Shown: one piece after another, positions 20,619 to 30,571 of the stretch
How the letters are laid out: the number at the start of each line of letters is the position of its first letter
Numbering within the stretch: the first letter of the stretch is position 1
Assembly (NCBI RefSeq): GCF_035581345.1
Contig: NZ_CP141608.1
Coordinates: 5,300,501 to 5,364,500, forward strand
DNA from: Pseudomonas sp. JQ170C
GTDB taxonomy: Bacteria; Pseudomonadota; Gammaproteobacteria; Pseudomonadales; Pseudomonadaceae
Direction of reading: 5' to 3'
DNA length: 64,000 nt
Position numbers and translations under genes: made by a program
The notes under the pieces: model-generated
The model's input: the letters and a program-made list of their open reading frames with translations, nothing else
Database searches by the model: none
What the model was told of the DNA's origin: nothing

Positions 20619-21764
20619 TCAAACCTGTGCAATCCATTTGCGGTGCGTGTGGATCGACATTAAAACCCCAAACGCTGACAGCAGCGTCACTAACGAAGTT
20701 CCGCCATAACTAATGAAGGGCAGCGGCACACCCACCACGGGCAACAAGCCGCTGACCATACCGATATTGACGAACACATAAACAAAGAAGGTCATGGTCA
20801 GGCTGCCGGCCAGCAACTTGCCATAGAGCGTCTGGGCCTGGGCGGTAATCACCAGGCCGCGACCGATCAGCAGCAGATAGATCAACAACAGCGCGCAGAT
20901 GCCGACCAGGCCGAACTCCTCGCCCAGCACCGCAATGATGAAGTCGGTGTGGCTTTCCGGCAGGAAGTCCAGGTGCGACTGGGTACCCAGCAACCAGCCC
21001 TTGCCGAACACGCCGCCGGAGCCGATGGCGGCCTTGGACTGGATGATGTTCCAGCCGGTGCCCAACGGGTCACTCTCAGGGTCGAGGAAGGTCAGTACAC
21101 GCTGCTTCTGGTAGTCGTGCATGACGAAGAACCACATGGCCACCGCCACCGGTACTGCAGCGGCGATTACGCTGATGATCCAGCGCCAGCGCAGCCCGCC
21201 CATGAACAATACGAAGGCGCCAGACGCCAGGATCAGCAAGGCTGTCCCCAGGTCGGGCTGACGGACGATAAGAATGAACGGCACGCCGATCATGATCAGG
21301 CTGATCATCACGTGCTTGAGGTGCGGCGGCAGCGAGCGCTTGGCCAGGTACCAGGCGATGGTCGCCGGCATGATGATCTTCATGAACTCCGACGGCTGGA
21401 AGCGGATCACCCCGGGGATGTTGATCCAGCGCGTGGCGCCCATGGCGTTGTGGCCCATGACGTCCACCACCACCAGCAGAATCACCCCGCAGATATAGGC
21501 CAACGGCACCCAGCGGGCCATGAAGCGCGGTTCCAGCTGGGCAATGACGAACATCGACACCAGGCCGATGCCGAAAGAGCTGGCCTGCTTGAGCAGCAGG
21601 TCCCAGTTCTTGCCACTGGCCGAATAGAGGACGAACAGGCTGCCGGCCGCAAGGGTCAGCAGCAGGATCAGCAAGGGACCATCGATATGAATGCGCTGCA
21701 GGAAGCTGGCGCGACGACGCATCACATCCTCGCTGGAGAGCATGCGATCGAAATTACTCTTCAC
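20619..21764 (-). CDS. rodA: Rod-shape peptidoglycan glycosyltransferase RodA
   Basis: The protein has 381 residues with about ten membrane segments, a SEDS-family polymerase. Near the C-terminus GLLPVVGVPLPFISYGG is the conserved SEDS segment, and the extracellular Asp motif lies in the HLDFLPESHTDFI loop. RodA makes glycan strands during elongation together with its partner PBP2, which is encoded immediately upstream and overlaps it by 4 bases (ATGA type). A later in-frame start at 21743 (MLSSEDVMRRR) is also possible. Confidence 0.96.
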   Translation of the reverse strand: MKSNFDRMLSSEDVMRRRASFLQRIHIDGPLLILLLTLAAGSLFVLYSASGKNWDLLLKQASSFGIGLVSMFVIAQLEPRFMARWVPLAYICGVILLVVVDVMGHNAMGATRWINIPGVIRFQPSEFMKIIMPATIAWYLAKRSLPPHLKHVMISLIMIGVPFILIVRQPDLGTALLILASGAFVLFMGGLRWRWIISVIAAAVPVAVAMWFFVMHDYQKQRVLTFLDPESDPLGTGWNIIQSKAAIGSGGVFGKGWLLGTQSHLDFLPESHTDFIIAVLGEEFGLVGICALLLIYLLLIGRGLVITAQAQTLYGKLLAGSLTMTFFVYVFVNIGMVSGLLPVVGVPLPFISYGGTSLVTLLSAFGVLMSIHTHRKWIAQV

Positions 21765-23650
21765 GGGGCCGATTCCTGGGCAATGGACGGGTTGGCGAAT
21801 TCAGGCTTGAGGCGGCCATCGGGGCCCAGCAGCCAGGCGTCCATGACCTGACGCACCACGGGCGCCGCAACGCCGGAACCGGACTCACCGTTCTCGACCA
21901 TCACCGACACCACGATCTTGGGGTTGTCCGCCGGGGCAAATCCGACAAACAAAGCGTGGTCGCGATGGCGCTCCTGCAACTTGTTGCGGTCGTACTTCTC
22001 GCCCTGCTTGATCGCTACCACCTGGGCAGTACCACTCTTGCCGGCGATCCGGTACTGCGCACCGATCGACGCCTTGCGCGCTGTACCCCTGGCACCGTGC
22101 ATCACCTGCTCCATGCCGTGGGTGACCTTGTTCCAGTCGGACTTGTCGCGCAGCACGATATCCTCGATGGGGTTTTCATCCACAGGCGGCAAGCCTTCGA
22201 TGGTCTTGGCAAGGTGCGGACGGTTCCACTTGCCCTTGTTGGCAATCAGGGCGGTGGCCTGCGCCAGCTGCAACGGCGTGGCCTGCATGTAGCCCTGGCC
22301 GATACCGAGGATCAGGGTTTCGCCGGGGAACCAGGCCTGGCGGCGGGTGGCACGCTTCCATTCGCGCGACGGCATCAGACCGGGGGACTCTTCAAACATG
22401 TCCAACGACACCTTGCGACCGATACCAAAACGGTTCATGTAGGTGGACAAGCGGTCGATGCCCATCTTGTGGGCCAGGTCGTAAAAGTAGGTGTCGTTGG
22501 AGCGCATGATCGCCATGTCCAGGTCGACCCAGCCGTCACCGCTACGGTTCCAGTTACGGTACTTGTGATCGTAATTGGGCAATTGGTAGTAACCGGGGTC
22601 GAACACCCGGCTCGAAGCTGTCACCACGCCGCTATCCAGGCCGGCAATGGCTACCGCCGGCTTGATCGTCGAGCCCGGTGGATACAGCCCGCGCAGCACG
22701 CGGTTGAACAGTGGCCGGTCGATGGAATCACGCAGCTCGGCATAGGCCTTGAAGCTGATACCGGTCACGAACAGGTTCGGGTCGAAACTTGGCTGGCTGA
22801 CCATCGCCAGCACTTCACCGGTGTTCGGGTCGAGCGCGACGATTGCACCTCGACGCCCGGCCAGCGCGGCTTCAGCGGCTTCCTGCAACTTGATGTCCAG
22901 GCTCAGGACAATGTCCTTGCCGGGGATCGGGTCAGTGCGCTTGAGTACCCGCAACACCCTGCCACGGGCGTTGGTCTCGACCTCTTCATAGCCCACCTGG
23001 CCGTGCAATTCCGGCTCATAGAAGCGCTCGATACCGGTCTTGCCGATATGGTGAGTGCCGCTGTAGTTGACCGGATCGAGGGTCTTGAGCTCTTTCTCGT
23101 TGATTCGCCCGACATACCCCACCGAGTGCGCGAAGTGCGCGCCCTGCGGGTAATGCCGCACCAATTGGGCGACCACCTCTACACCGGGCAGACGGAACTG
23201 GTTCACGGCGATACGCGCGATCTGTTCTTCAGTCAGCTCGAACAGAATCGGCACCGGCTCGAACGGCCGGCGCCCCTGGCGCATGCGCTTCTCGAACAGG
23301 GTTCGGTCGTCGGGCGTCAGCTCCAGTACTTCAACGATCACGTCCAGCACTTGCTGCCAATCGCCGGAACGCTCCCGGGTCATGCTCAGGCTGAAGCTTG
23401 GGCGGTTGTCGGCGATGATCACGCCGTTGCGATCGAAGATCAGCCCGCGGGTCGGAGGAATCGGCTGCACATGCACCCGGTTGTTCTCCGACAGCGTCGA
23501 GTGATACTCGTACTGGATCACCTGCAGGTAATACAGGCGCGCGATCAGGACGCAGATCAGCAGGATGATCGCCACGGCACCGACCACGACGCGACTGCGC
23601 ACCAAACGGGCGTCTTTCTCGTGATCCTTGAGGCGAATCGGCTGCGTCAT
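21761..23650 (-). CDS. mrdA: Penicillin-binding protein 2
   Basis: The protein has 629 residues. One N-terminal membrane helix (VVVGAVAIILLICVLIARLY) anchors it. The PBP dimerisation domain is followed by the transpeptidase domain with S327-T-I-K330 in PPGSTIKP, SND and KSGTAQV. PBP2 cross-links peptidoglycan made by RodA during elongation, and is the mecillinam target. The gene is translationally coupled to rodA and follows rlmH after 16 bases. Confidence 0.97.
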   Translation of the reverse strand: MTQPIRLKDHEKDARLVRSRVVVGAVAIILLICVLIARLYYLQVIQYEYHSTLSENNRVHVQPIPPTRGLIFDRNGVIIADNRPSFSLSMTRERSGDWQQVLDVIVEVLELTPDDRTLFEKRMRQGRRPFEPVPILFELTEEQIARIAVNQFRLPGVEVVAQLVRHYPQGAHFAHSVGYVGRINEKELKTLDPVNYSGTHHIGKTGIERFYEPELHGQVGYEEVETNARGRVLRVLKRTDPIPGKDIVLSLDIKLQEAAEAALAGRRGAIVALDPNTGEVLAMVSQPSFDPNLFVTGISFKAYAELRDSIDRPLFNRVLRGLYPPGSTIKPAVAIAGLDSGVVTASSRVFDPGYYQLPNYDHKYRNWNRSGDGWVDLDMAIMRSNDTYFYDLAHKMGIDRLSTYMNRFGIGRKVSLDMFEESPGLMPSREWKRATRRQAWFPGETLILGIGQGYMQATPLQLAQATALIANKGKWNRPHLAKTIEGLPPVDENPIEDIVLRDKSDWNKVTHGMEQVMHGARGTARKASIGAQYRIAGKSGTAQVVAIKQGEKYDRNKLQERHRDHALFVGFAPADNPKIVVSVMVENGESGSGVAAPVVRQVMDAWLLGPDGRLKPEFANPSIAQESAP

Positions 23651-23666
23651 TGAAAGGCTTACAGGT

Positions 23667-24134
23667 TCATTTGTGGTAAGGGTGCCCGGACAACACGGTC
23701 CAGGCGCGGTACAGCTGTTCGCCGATCAGTATCCTTACCAATGGGTGCGGCAGGGTCAGGGGCGACAGCGACCAGCGCTGCTCGGCGCGCGCGCAGACTT
23801 CCGGCGCCAGCCCTTCCGGGCCGCCGACCATGAAGTTCACGGTACGCGAGTCCAGCCGCCAGCGATCCAGTTCGACCGCCAGTTGCTCGGTACTCCAGGG
23901 CTTGCCATGGACCTCCAGGGTGACAATCCGTTCCCCTGGCTGGACCTTGGCGAGCATGGCCTCGCCCTCCTGACGAATCAGGCGGGCGACATCGGCATTC
24001 TTGCCCCGGGTATTGAGCGGTATCTCCACCAGCTCCAGCGAAAGCTCCGAGGGCAGGCGCTTGGCATACTCATGCCAACCGTCCTCCACCCACTTGGGCA
24101 TGCGCGAGCCGACCGCGATCAGACGCAGACGCAC
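23667..24134 (-). CDS. rlmH: 23S rRNA pseudouridine1915 N3-methyltransferase RlmH
   Basis: The protein has 155 residues. It is a SPOUT methyltransferase: the knotted SAM site is formed by [13 protein letters not shown] and [14 protein letters not shown], and the C-terminus HPYHK is the family ending. It methylates pseudouridine 1915 in helix 69 of 23S rRNA. It follows rsfS by 9 bases, as in many proteobacteria, so both ribosome-linked genes are co-expressed. Confidence 0.96.
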   Translation of the reverse strand: MRLRLIAVGSRMPKWVEDGWHEYAKRLPSELSLELVEIPLNTRGKNADVARLIRQEGEAMLAKVQPGERIVTLEVHGKPWSTEQLAVELDRWRLDSRTVNFMVGGPEGLAPEVCARAEQRWSLSPLTLPHPLVRILIGEQLYRAWTVLSGHPYHK

Positions 24135-24143
24135 GACGCTTCC

Positions 24144-24572
24144 TTATTCCCGGTCTTTGAGGTTTTCGGAGTAGGCGTGGGTGTTGTCCGGGCTGTGGTG
24201 CTTGCCATCGGCGGCGCGGCTCTGCTCGGCACCCATCCACAGGCGCTCCAGGTCGTAGAACTGGCGGGCAGCGGCAGTCATCATGTGCACGATGACGTCG
24301 TTCAGGTCCAGCAGAACCCAGTCGCTGTCGCCCTTGCCTTCTTCGCCCAACGGCTGCACGCCCTTGGCCTTGACCGCTTCACGGACCTTTTCCAGCATGG
24401 CGCTGATCTGGCGGTTGGAGGTACCGGTGGCGATGATCATGTAGTCGGTCAGGCTGTGCTTTTCTCGCACGTCGATCACCTGGATGTCCTGGGCCTTGAC
24501 GTCGGACAGGGCGACCTTGGTCAGTTCGACCAGTTCTTCGGCACTGATGGCACTGTGTTTTTGCTTGGTCAT
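24144..24572 (-). CDS. rsfS: Ribosome silencing factor RsfS
   Basis: The protein has 142 residues from ATG 24572 (MTKQKHSAISAEELVELTKVAL). RsfS (Iojap/YbeB) binds uL14 and blocks subunit joining during starvation. The core DIQVIDVREKHSLTDYMIIATGTSNRQ and the WVLLDLNDVIVHMM segment are diagnostic. A Ser/Asp/His-rich tail of about 25 residues follows. It lies between nadD and rlmH. The Shine-Dalgarno site is weak. Confidence 0.95.
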   Translation of the reverse strand: MTKQKHSAISAEELVELTKVALSDVKAQDIQVIDVREKHSLTDYMIIATGTSNRQISAMLEKVREAVKAKGVQPLGEEGKGDSDWVLLDLNDVIVHMMTAAARQFYDLERLWMGAEQSRAADGKHHSPDNTHAYSENLKDRE

Positions 24573-24618
24573 AAAAAACTCATTCAACTCGTAATGTAGG
24601 GGGCGCTTCACAGCACCC

Positions 24619-25305
24619 TCAGTTCGGCGCACGGTAGAGGTTGTGCGCATCGATGTAGGCCAGTACTGCGTCCGGCACCAGAAACCGCACCGACTTGCCG
24701 CTGGCCAGCAGTTGTCGGATCTGCGTGGCTGACACCGCAAGCGGGGTCTGCCAGACGAATGCAATATGTCCCGCCGGCCCAACCAGGGCCTGCGGATCAC
24801 TGACTGAGCGTGCGGCCAACAGATTGCGCAGGGCATCCGGTGGCTCGACGTCGGCATCCGGGCGTTGCAGCACCAGGATGTGGCAGTGTTGCAGCAATTC
24901 TTCCCAACGGTGCCAACTGGGCAAGCCGCAGAACGCGTCCCAGCCCAGCAGCAGAAACAGTTGATCCGAGGCGGCCATTTCGGCGCGCATCAGTTCCAGC
25001 GTTTCAATGGTGTACGACGGCGTATCGCGCAGCAGCTCGCGAGCATCGACCGTCAGCGTTGGCACCCCTTCGACCGCACAGCGAACCATCGCCAGGCGAT
25101 CCTCGGCCGATACCTGTGGGGTATCGCGGTGGGGTGGGCGGGCGTTGGGCATCAGCCGCAGCTCGTCCAGCGCCAACACTTCGGCCACCTCTAGCGCGCT
25201 GCGCAGGTGGCCGATGTGAACCGGGTCGAATGTCCCGCCGAGCACGCCGATGCGCCGGGCGAGCGACATCGTCGAGACATGGGCGAGCGGTTTGCGCTCG
25301 GCCAA
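24619..25305 (-). CDS. nadD: Nicotinate-nucleotide adenylyltransferase
   Basis: NadD converts nicotinate mononucleotide and ATP to deamido-NAD. The nucleotidyltransferase motif [11 protein letters not shown] and the second motif [15 protein letters not shown] are present. The start is uncertain. A TTG at 25305 follows AGGAG by 9 bases and sits just after the proA stop, giving 228 residues; the ATG at 25269 ([12 protein letters not shown]) gives the usual family start but has no ribosome site, and a GTG at 25326 is also in frame. In each case the gene is coupled to proA. Confidence 0.93.
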   Translation of the reverse strand: MAERKPLAHVSTMSLARRIGVLGGTFDPVHIGHLRSALEVAEVLALDELRLMPNARPPHRDTPQVSAEDRLAMVRCAVEGVPTLTVDARELLRDTPSYTIETLELMRAEMAASDQLFLLLGWDAFCGLPSWHRWEELLQHCHILVLQRPDADVEPPDALRNLLAARSVSDPQALVGPAGHIAFVWQTPLAVSATQIRQLLASGKSVRFLVPDAVLAYIDAHNLYRAPN

Positions 25306-25306
25306 G

Positions 25307-26578
25307 TCAGATCGACTCCTGTCCACGCAGTTGACCGTCGCCGATCACCACGTACTTTTCACAGGTCAAGCCTTCCAGGCCGACCGGGCCACGGGCGTGC
25401 AGCTTGTCGGTGGAAATACCGATCTCCGCACCCAGGCCATACTCGAAGCCGTCGGCAAAGCAGGTCGGGGTGTTGATCATGACCGAGGACGAATCGACCT
25501 CGGCCGTGAAACGCCGGGCCTGGCCCTGGTGCTCGGTGACGATCGAGTCGGTATGGTGCGACCCGTAGTGGTTGATGTGTTCGATGGCCTGGTCCAGTCC
25601 CTCGACCACGCGGATCGAGAGGATGGCCGCCAGGTATTCGGTGTTCCAGTCTTCCTCGGTCGCCGGCACGGCATCAATGATGCTGCAAGTCCGCACACAA
25701 CCGCGCAGTTCGACGCCTTTTTCCCGAAATTGACGAGCCATTTCCGGCAAGAACTCGGCAGCGACCGACTGATCGACCAACAGGGTTTCCATCGCACCGC
25801 AGATGCCATAGCGATAGGTCTTGGCGTTGAAGGCGATACGTCGAGCCTTGTCCAGCTCGGCATGTTCGGCCACATACACATGGCAGATGCCATCCAGGTG
25901 CTTGATTACCGGCACCCGCGCATCGCGGCTGATACGTTCGATGAGGCCCTTGCCGCCACGCGGCACGATCACATCCACATACTCGGGCATGCTGATCAAG
26001 GCGCCGACCGCTTCGCGATCAGTAGTCTCGACCACCTGCACCACGGCAGATGGCAGGCCGGCCTCGGCCAGACCGCGCTGAATGCAGGCGGCAATGGCAC
26101 GATTGGAATGAATGGCCTCGGACCCGCCACGCAGGATGGTGGCGTTGCCGGACTTGAGACACAGGCTGGCGGCGTCGATGGTCACGTTCGGCCGGGACTC
26201 GTAGATGATCCCGATCACGCCCAGCGGTACGCGCATCTTGCCGACCTGGATACCGGACGGCCGATAGCTCATGTCACGGATCGCACCGACCGGGTCCGGC
26301 AGGCTGGCTACCTGGCGCAGGCCGACGATCATGCCGTCGATACGCGCAGGGGTCAGCGCCAGACGCTCGAGCATGGCCGGTTCCAGGCCATTGGCTCGAC
26401 CGGCGGCCAGGTCCAGCTCATTGGCGGCGGACAACTCGTCGCGGGCGGCATCCAGGGCATTGGCAGCCGCTTGCAGCGCGCGGTTCTTCTGCGCGGTGCT
26501 GGCACGGGCAATAACGCGCGCAGCCTCACGGGCGGCGCGACCCAGGCGGGTCATGTAGTCAAGAACGGACTCAGTCAT
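25307..26578 (-). CDS. proA: Gamma-glutamyl phosphate reductase
   Basis: The protein has 423 residues from ATG 26578 ([19 protein letters not shown]). ProA reduces glutamyl-5-phosphate to the semialdehyde with NADPH in proline synthesis. It is an aldehyde-dehydrogenase fold with the catalytic Cys in [13 protein letters not shown]. The order proA-nadD-rsfS-rlmH-mrdA-rodA is the standard Pseudomonas order. An upstream in-frame ATG at 26665 lies close to the REP pair and is not preferred. Confidence 0.96.
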   Translation of the reverse strand: MTESVLDYMTRLGRAAREAARVIARASTAQKNRALQAAANALDAARDELSAANELDLAAGRANGLEPAMLERLALTPARIDGMIVGLRQVASLPDPVGAIRDMSYRPSGIQVGKMRVPLGVIGIIYESRPNVTIDAASLCLKSGNATILRGGSEAIHSNRAIAACIQRGLAEAGLPSAVVQVVETTDREAVGALISMPEYVDVIVPRGGKGLIERISRDARVPVIKHLDGICHVYVAEHAELDKARRIAFNAKTYRYGICGAMETLLVDQSVAAEFLPEMARQFREKGVELRGCVRTCSIIDAVPATEEDWNTEYLAAILSIRVVEGLDQAIEHINHYGSHHTDSIVTEHQGQARRFTAEVDSSSVMINTPTCFADGFEYGLGAEIGISTDKLHARGPVGLEGLTCEKYVVIGDGQLRGQESI

Positions 26579-26679
26579 GGGCTCAGTGGTCTTGGCGAAG
26601 GGGAAAATCGGATGATTATAACTGTCGCGCCGCCCCGCGCCCAGCAGTGACAGGCGGATGGTCAAAAACAGTACTCAGC

Positions 26680-26748
26680 AGGAGCGGGCTTGCCCCGCGA
26701 TTGGGGGCTATCTGGTACGCCCAACCGCGGGGCAAGCCCGCTCCTACA
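26680..26748. repeat. REP palindrome pair
   Basis: Two inverted REP cores with a wider loop (about 26 bases, itself with CCAAT-like complementarity TTGGG/CCCAA) lie between the divergent proA and mpg genes. Confidence 0.88.
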
Positions 26749-26795
26749 GGCCGCGATGCTATTATCCTGCCCTCGTCTTCCACCGAACCACCAGC

Positions 26796-27488
26796 ATGCC
26801 CGACTCCGCCCCCTGCCCCTCAAAGGCCCTGCCCGACAGCTTCTTCGACCGTGACGCCCAGGAACTGGCCCAGTCGCTGCTGGGCAAGATCATCCGCCAT
26901 CGCCACGGCCCCTACTGGCTGTCGGCGCGGATCATCGAGACCGAGGCCTACTACTGCAGCGACAAGGGCAGCCACGCCTCCCTCGGCTACACGGAAAAAC
27001 GCAAGGCACTGTTTCTCGATGGCGGGCATATCTACATGTATTACGCCCGCGGTGGCGACTCGCTGAACTTCAGCGCCCACGGCCCAGGCAACGCGGTATT
27101 GATCAAATCGGCCTTCCCTTTCGTCGACGCCATCAGCGGTGACAACAGCCTGGCGCAGATGCAACTGAACAACCCCGACGCCAGCGGTCAACCACGCGCC
27201 ATTGAGCGCCTGTGCGCCGGCCAGACCCTGCTGTGCAAGGCCCTGGGCCTGAAAGTGCCGCAATGGGACGCCAAGCGCTTCGACCCGGAGCGCTTGTTCG
27301 TCGAAGACTGCGGTATCAATGTGAAACACATTATTCAGAGCACCCGCCTGGGCATTCCCCTCGGCCGCGATGAACATCTGCCCTACCGATTCGTCGATGC
27401 CGAATTTGCCCGTCATTGCACACGGAACCCGCTGCGTCGGGGCCAAGTCGAAGGCCGGGACTACTTCTTACTGACACAAGGAAACTGA
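26796..27488 (+). CDS. DNA-3-methyladenine glycosylase (AAG/MPG family)
   Basis: The protein has 230 residues from ATG 26796. It belongs to the mammalian-type AAG family rather than TagA or AlkA: SLLGKIIRHRHGPYWLSARIIETEAYY carries the catalytic Glu in IETEAYY, and GGHIYMYYARGGDSLNFS the substrate-binding Tyr/His residues. It removes alkylated purines such as 3-methyladenine and hypoxanthine. Its ending overlaps no neighbour; the DedA-PAP2 gene starts 4 bases later and probably shares its transcript. Confidence 0.9.
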   Translation: MPDSAPCPSKALPDSFFDRDAQELAQSLLGKIIRHRHGPYWLSARIIETEAYYCSDKGSHASLGYTEKRKALFLDGGHIYMYYARGGDSLNFSAHGPGNAVLIKSAFPFVDAISGDNSLAQMQLNNPDASGQPRAIERLCAGQTLLCKALGLKVPQWDAKRFDPERLFVEDCGINVKHIIQSTRLGIPLGRDEHLPYRFVDAEFARHCTRNPLRRGQVEGRDYFLLTQGN

Positions 27489-27492
27489 CACG

Positions 27493-28809
27493 ATGGGCCA
27501 ATGGCTCGACAGTCTGACGAGTTGGCTTGGCGCCAACCCGCAATGGCTAGGCTTGGCGATTTTTCTGGTGGCCTGCGTGGAGTGCCTGGCGATAGCCGGG
27601 ATCATCGTGCCGGGCACGGTGTTGTTGTTCGCCGTGGCGGTACTGGCGGGCAGCGGCGCCCTCTCACTGGGTGAAACCCTGATGCTGGGGTTCTTTGGTG
27701 GCCTGCTGGGTGACGCGATTTCCTATACCCTGGGACGCAAGTTCCACCAGAACATCCGCCGTCTGCCATTGCTGCGTCACCACCCGGAATGGATCGGCGG
27801 CGCCGAAACCTATTTCCAGCGCTACGGCATTGCCAGCCTGCTGGTGGGGCGTTTCATCGGCCCCTTGCGCCCGATGCTGCCCATGGTTGCCGGCATGTTC
27901 GACATGCCCCTTCCGCGCTTCATCGCGGTCAGCCTGATTGCCGGGGCCGGCTGGTCGGTGGCTTATCTGTTGCCCGGCTGGGCAACGGGGGCCGCCATGC
28001 GCCTGCCACTGCCCGAAGGTTTCTGGCTCGACGCCGGCATCATCGCTGCCGGCCTGGCCGTGCTGCTGGGGGTGAGCATCAACTGCAGCCTGCGCAGCAT
28101 GCGCCGCGGCACCCGCGTGATTGCCGGGCTCAGTCTGCTGGCCCTGACCGGTCTGTTTGTTGGCTGGCCGTACCTGCATGAGTTCGACCAGGGCCTGATG
28201 ACCCTGATCCAGGAGCACCGCAGCAGCGTCATTGATGGCAGCGTGGTGCTGGTCACCCGCATGGGCGATTTTCGGACCCAGTTCTTCCTCGGTGGCCTGC
28301 TGGTCGGCCTGCTGCTGCTGGCACGTCAATGGCGCCCAGCAATCTTTGCCGGCGCCACGCTGATCGGCACCGCCCTGGCCAATGGCAGCCTGAAGTGGCT
28401 GTTCGCCCGGGCCCGCCCGGAAGTGCTGAGCGATCCACTGACCACCTACAGCATGCCCAGCGGTCACAGCTCGGCAGCCTTTGCGTTTTTCCTGGTTCTG
28501 GCGGTACTGGCCGGACGCGGACAACCGGCACGCATGCGCCTGACCTGGATTCTGCTGGGCTGCCTGCCCGCACTGGCAATTGCGCTATCGAGGGTGTACC
28601 TGGGCGCGCACTGGCCGACCGATATCCTTGCCGGGGCCATGCTTGCCTGCTGCGTGTGCGCCACCAGCCTGACCCTGACCCAGCACCGTGAGCCGCTTGC
28701 GGCCCTGCCGCTGAAGGTCTGGTGGTTGATCCTGCCGGCGTGCGTTGCCTTGCTGGCCTTTTTCAGCCTGCACGCCCTGCCTCACGCCCTGGTGCGCTAC
28801 CAGTACTGA
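27493..28809 (+). CDS. DedA-PAP2 fusion membrane phosphatase
   Basis: The protein has 438 residues. The first half (to about residue 190) is a DedA/SNARE-associated domain, with GIIVPGTVLLFAVAVLAG and RFIGPLRPMLPMVAGM. The second half is a PAP2 acid phosphatase domain with the motifs KWLFARARP, YSMPSGHSSAAFAF and SRVYLGAHWPTDILAG, which contain the Lys, Ser-Gly-His and Arg/His catalytic residues. At least ten membrane helices are expected. DedA proteins translocate lipids including undecaprenyl phosphate, and PAP2 enzymes remove its pyrophosphate. A fused undecaprenyl carrier recycling role is my inference. Confidence 0.9.
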   Translation: MGQWLDSLTSWLGANPQWLGLAIFLVACVECLAIAGIIVPGTVLLFAVAVLAGSGALSLGETLMLGFFGGLLGDAISYTLGRKFHQNIRRLPLLRHHPEWIGGAETYFQRYGIASLLVGRFIGPLRPMLPMVAGMFDMPLPRFIAVSLIAGAGWSVAYLLPGWATGAAMRLPLPEGFWLDAGIIAAGLAVLLGVSINCSLRSMRRGTRVIAGLSLLALTGLFVGWPYLHEFDQGLMTLIQEHRSSVIDGSVVLVTRMGDFRTQFFLGGLLVGLLLLARQWRPAIFAGATLIGTALANGSLKWLFARARPEVLSDPLTTYSMPSGHSSAAFAFFLVLAVLAGRGQPARMRLTWILLGCLPALAIALSRVYLGAHWPTDILAGAMLACCVCATSLTLTQHREPLAALPLKVWWLILPACVALLAFFSLHALPHALVRYQY

Positions 28810-28812
28810 GGC

Positions 28813-29403
28813 TCAGGCGAACAGCTCGCCCTGCAGTCGATCGAGCAACGCCTGGATGGCATCCAGGCGTTGCTGCGGCGCGTCAATGGCCAGGAGATCG
28901 AGTTTGTCTTCCTCAACGAAGGGCAGCAGATAGGCAAGCTGATTAGCCAGGGATTGCTGGCCCAGGACCTGGGCCGGCATGTCCAGCGCGGCCACCATCG
29001 GGTGCTCGCCCAAGGCCTTGAGCAAGGCCAGCAGATCATCATCCTGATCGCGCAATGGCGTATCGGGCAGATCCTGCAGCCACTGCACCTCTGCCAGCAA
29101 CAACTGGTCCTTTTGCACGTGCGCCTGCTCTACACGAAAACGCCGGGTGCCCTCGACGCGAATGCCGAGCAAGCCGTTGTCCTGCTGTTGGAAATCGCGA
29201 ATCAGCGCCTCGCACCCAATCGAGGCATAGCCTTCGGGTGCCTTGCCGACTTGCTCACCCTCAAGAATGCAGACAACGCCAAACCCGCCGCCCTGCTTCA
29301 TGCAGCGACCGATCATGTCCAGGTAGCGCGCCTCGAAGATCTGCAGATCGAGATAGCAACCCGGAAACAGCACTGTATTGAGCGGAAACAGGGGTAACGT
29401 CAT
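28813..29403 (-). CDS. Lon substrate-binding-domain protein (Lon-N family)
   Basis: The protein has 196 residues. It begins MTLPLFPLNTVLFPGCYLDLQIFEARYLDMI, the classic start of the Lon N-terminal domain, without any ATPase or protease domain. Its function as a stand-alone protein is not established; possibilities are substrate presentation to Lon or a cereblon-like role. It is convergent with the DedA-PAP2 gene and lies 9 bases after the lrgB-like gene on the same strand. Confidence 0.9.
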   Translation of the reverse strand: MTLPLFPLNTVLFPGCYLDLQIFEARYLDMIGRCMKQGGGFGVVCILEGEQVGKAPEGYASIGCEALIRDFQQQDNGLLGIRVEGTRRFRVEQAHVQKDQLLLAEVQWLQDLPDTPLRDQDDDLLALLKALGEHPMVAALDMPAQVLGQQSLANQLAYLLPFVEEDKLDLLAIDAPQQRLDAIQALLDRLQGELFA

Positions 29404-29412
29404 TGCAACTCC

Positions 29413-30129
29413 TTAAACAGCCAGGCTGACCGCGAGAGGCAGGAACACCGCTGTGGCGACCCCCATCAGGCTCATCGCGAGCGCCGCGAAGGCCCCGCAC
29501 TCATCACTTTCCTGCAGCGCCACCGAGGTACCCACCGCATGAGCGGTCACTCCCAGGGCCATGCCTCGGGCCTCGGGGCTGTGCACACCACAACGTGACA
29601 ACAGCCCGGGACCGAAAATCGCCCCGATCACCCCGGTAATCAGCACGAACACCGCCGCCAGGGCCGCCACGCCGCCAATCTGTTCGGCGACCAGCATGGC
29701 AATCGGCGAGGTCACCGACTTGGGCGCCATGGTCATCAGAATCATGTGTTCGGCACCAAACCACCACCCCAACAGCAAGCAGGCGCCGGTCGCAAAGACC
29801 CCTCCGAATACCAGCGTAGTAAAGGTCGGCCAGAACAGTTGGCGAATCCGCCGCAGGTTGAGATAGAGCGGTACCGCCAGGGCGACCGTCGCTGGGCCCA
29901 GGAGGATACTCATGATTTCGGTACTTTTGCGGTATTCGCTGTAGGTCAGACCACACGTCAGCAGTACGCCAATGACCACAAGCATCGACACCAGCACCGG
30001 CTGCAAGAAGATCCAGCGGGTTTTCTCGTAGGCGGCCAACACCAGTTGGTAAGCCCCCAGAGTGATGCCGATGCCGAACAGCGGATGATGAATGACGGCG
30101 TCCAGGGCTCCGCCCCAATCCAGGCTCAT
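29413..30129 (-). CDS. LrgB/CidB family membrane protein
   Basis: The protein has 238 residues and about seven membrane segments, with PKSVTSPIAMLVAEQIGG, the LrgB signature. With the CidA/LrgA-like partner it forms a holin/antiholin-like or organic-acid transport pair involved in lysis and overflow metabolism. The ATG overlaps the cidA-like stop by 4 bases. Which of the cid or lrg roles applies cannot be read from the sequence. Confidence 0.9.
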   Translation of the reverse strand: MSLDWGGALDAVIHHPLFGIGITLGAYQLVLAAYEKTRWIFLQPVLVSMLVVIGVLLTCGLTYSEYRKSTEIMSILLGPATVALAVPLYLNLRRIRQLFWPTFTTLVFGGVFATGACLLLGWWFGAEHMILMTMAPKSVTSPIAMLVAEQIGGVAALAAVFVLITGVIGAIFGPGLLSRCGVHSPEARGMALGVTAHAVGTSVALQESDECGAFAALAMSLMGVATAVFLPLAVSLAV

Positions 30130-30488
30130 GACCGCTCCTCACGCTTGCCCTGGCGGGCGATCAGCTTTTGCATCAGCACACCGACAAACGCCAGGGTGAT
30201 CAACGCCGAAAGCACCAAGGCACCGACGATGGCCCAGAAGTCGGCAGCGATATCGGCGGCATAAACCATCACCCCCACCGCCGGTGGCACCAACAGCAAC
30301 GGCAGGTAGCGCAGCAGGCTATTGGCGGCCTCGCTCAGCGGCGCCCCCACTTCGCCGCGCACCATCAGGAACACCAGCAAAAACAGCAGCCCAAGGATGG
30401 CACCGGGCAGAAAAGGCACAAACAGGTGATTGATCGCCGTCCCAAGCAATTGAAACAACACCAGCCAGGTCAATCCACGCAACAGCAT
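30126..30488 (-). CDS. CidA/LrgA family holin-like protein
   Basis: The protein has 120 residues and four membrane segments. LFQLLGTAINHLFVPFLPGAILGLLFLLV is the typical LrgA/CidA N-terminal half. The start follows an excellent AAAGGAGGTAG ribosome site. It forms a two-gene operon with the LrgB-like gene. A -10 box TATAAT is seen on the minus strand at 30515-30520. No adjacent LysR or LytSR regulator is found. Confidence 0.9.
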   Translation of the reverse strand: MLLRGLTWLVLFQLLGTAINHLFVPFLPGAILGLLFLLVFLMVRGEVGAPLSEAANSLLRYLPLLLVPPAVGVMVYAADIAADFWAIVGALVLSALITLAFVGVLMQKLIARQGKREERS

Positions 30489-30514
30489 AACTACCTCCTT
30501 TGGGCCTGGCGGCC

Positions 30515-30520
30515 ATTATA
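30515..30520 (-). promoter_or_regulatory. -10 box for the cidA/lrgB-like operon
   Basis: TATAAT on the minus strand is 27 bases before the start codon. The -35 match is poor, so the promoter may need an activator. Confidence 0.4.
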
Positions 30521-30571
30521 AGCACGCTAACGACCTGCCTATAACCTGATATTCGCCGAAAATATGGCGAC

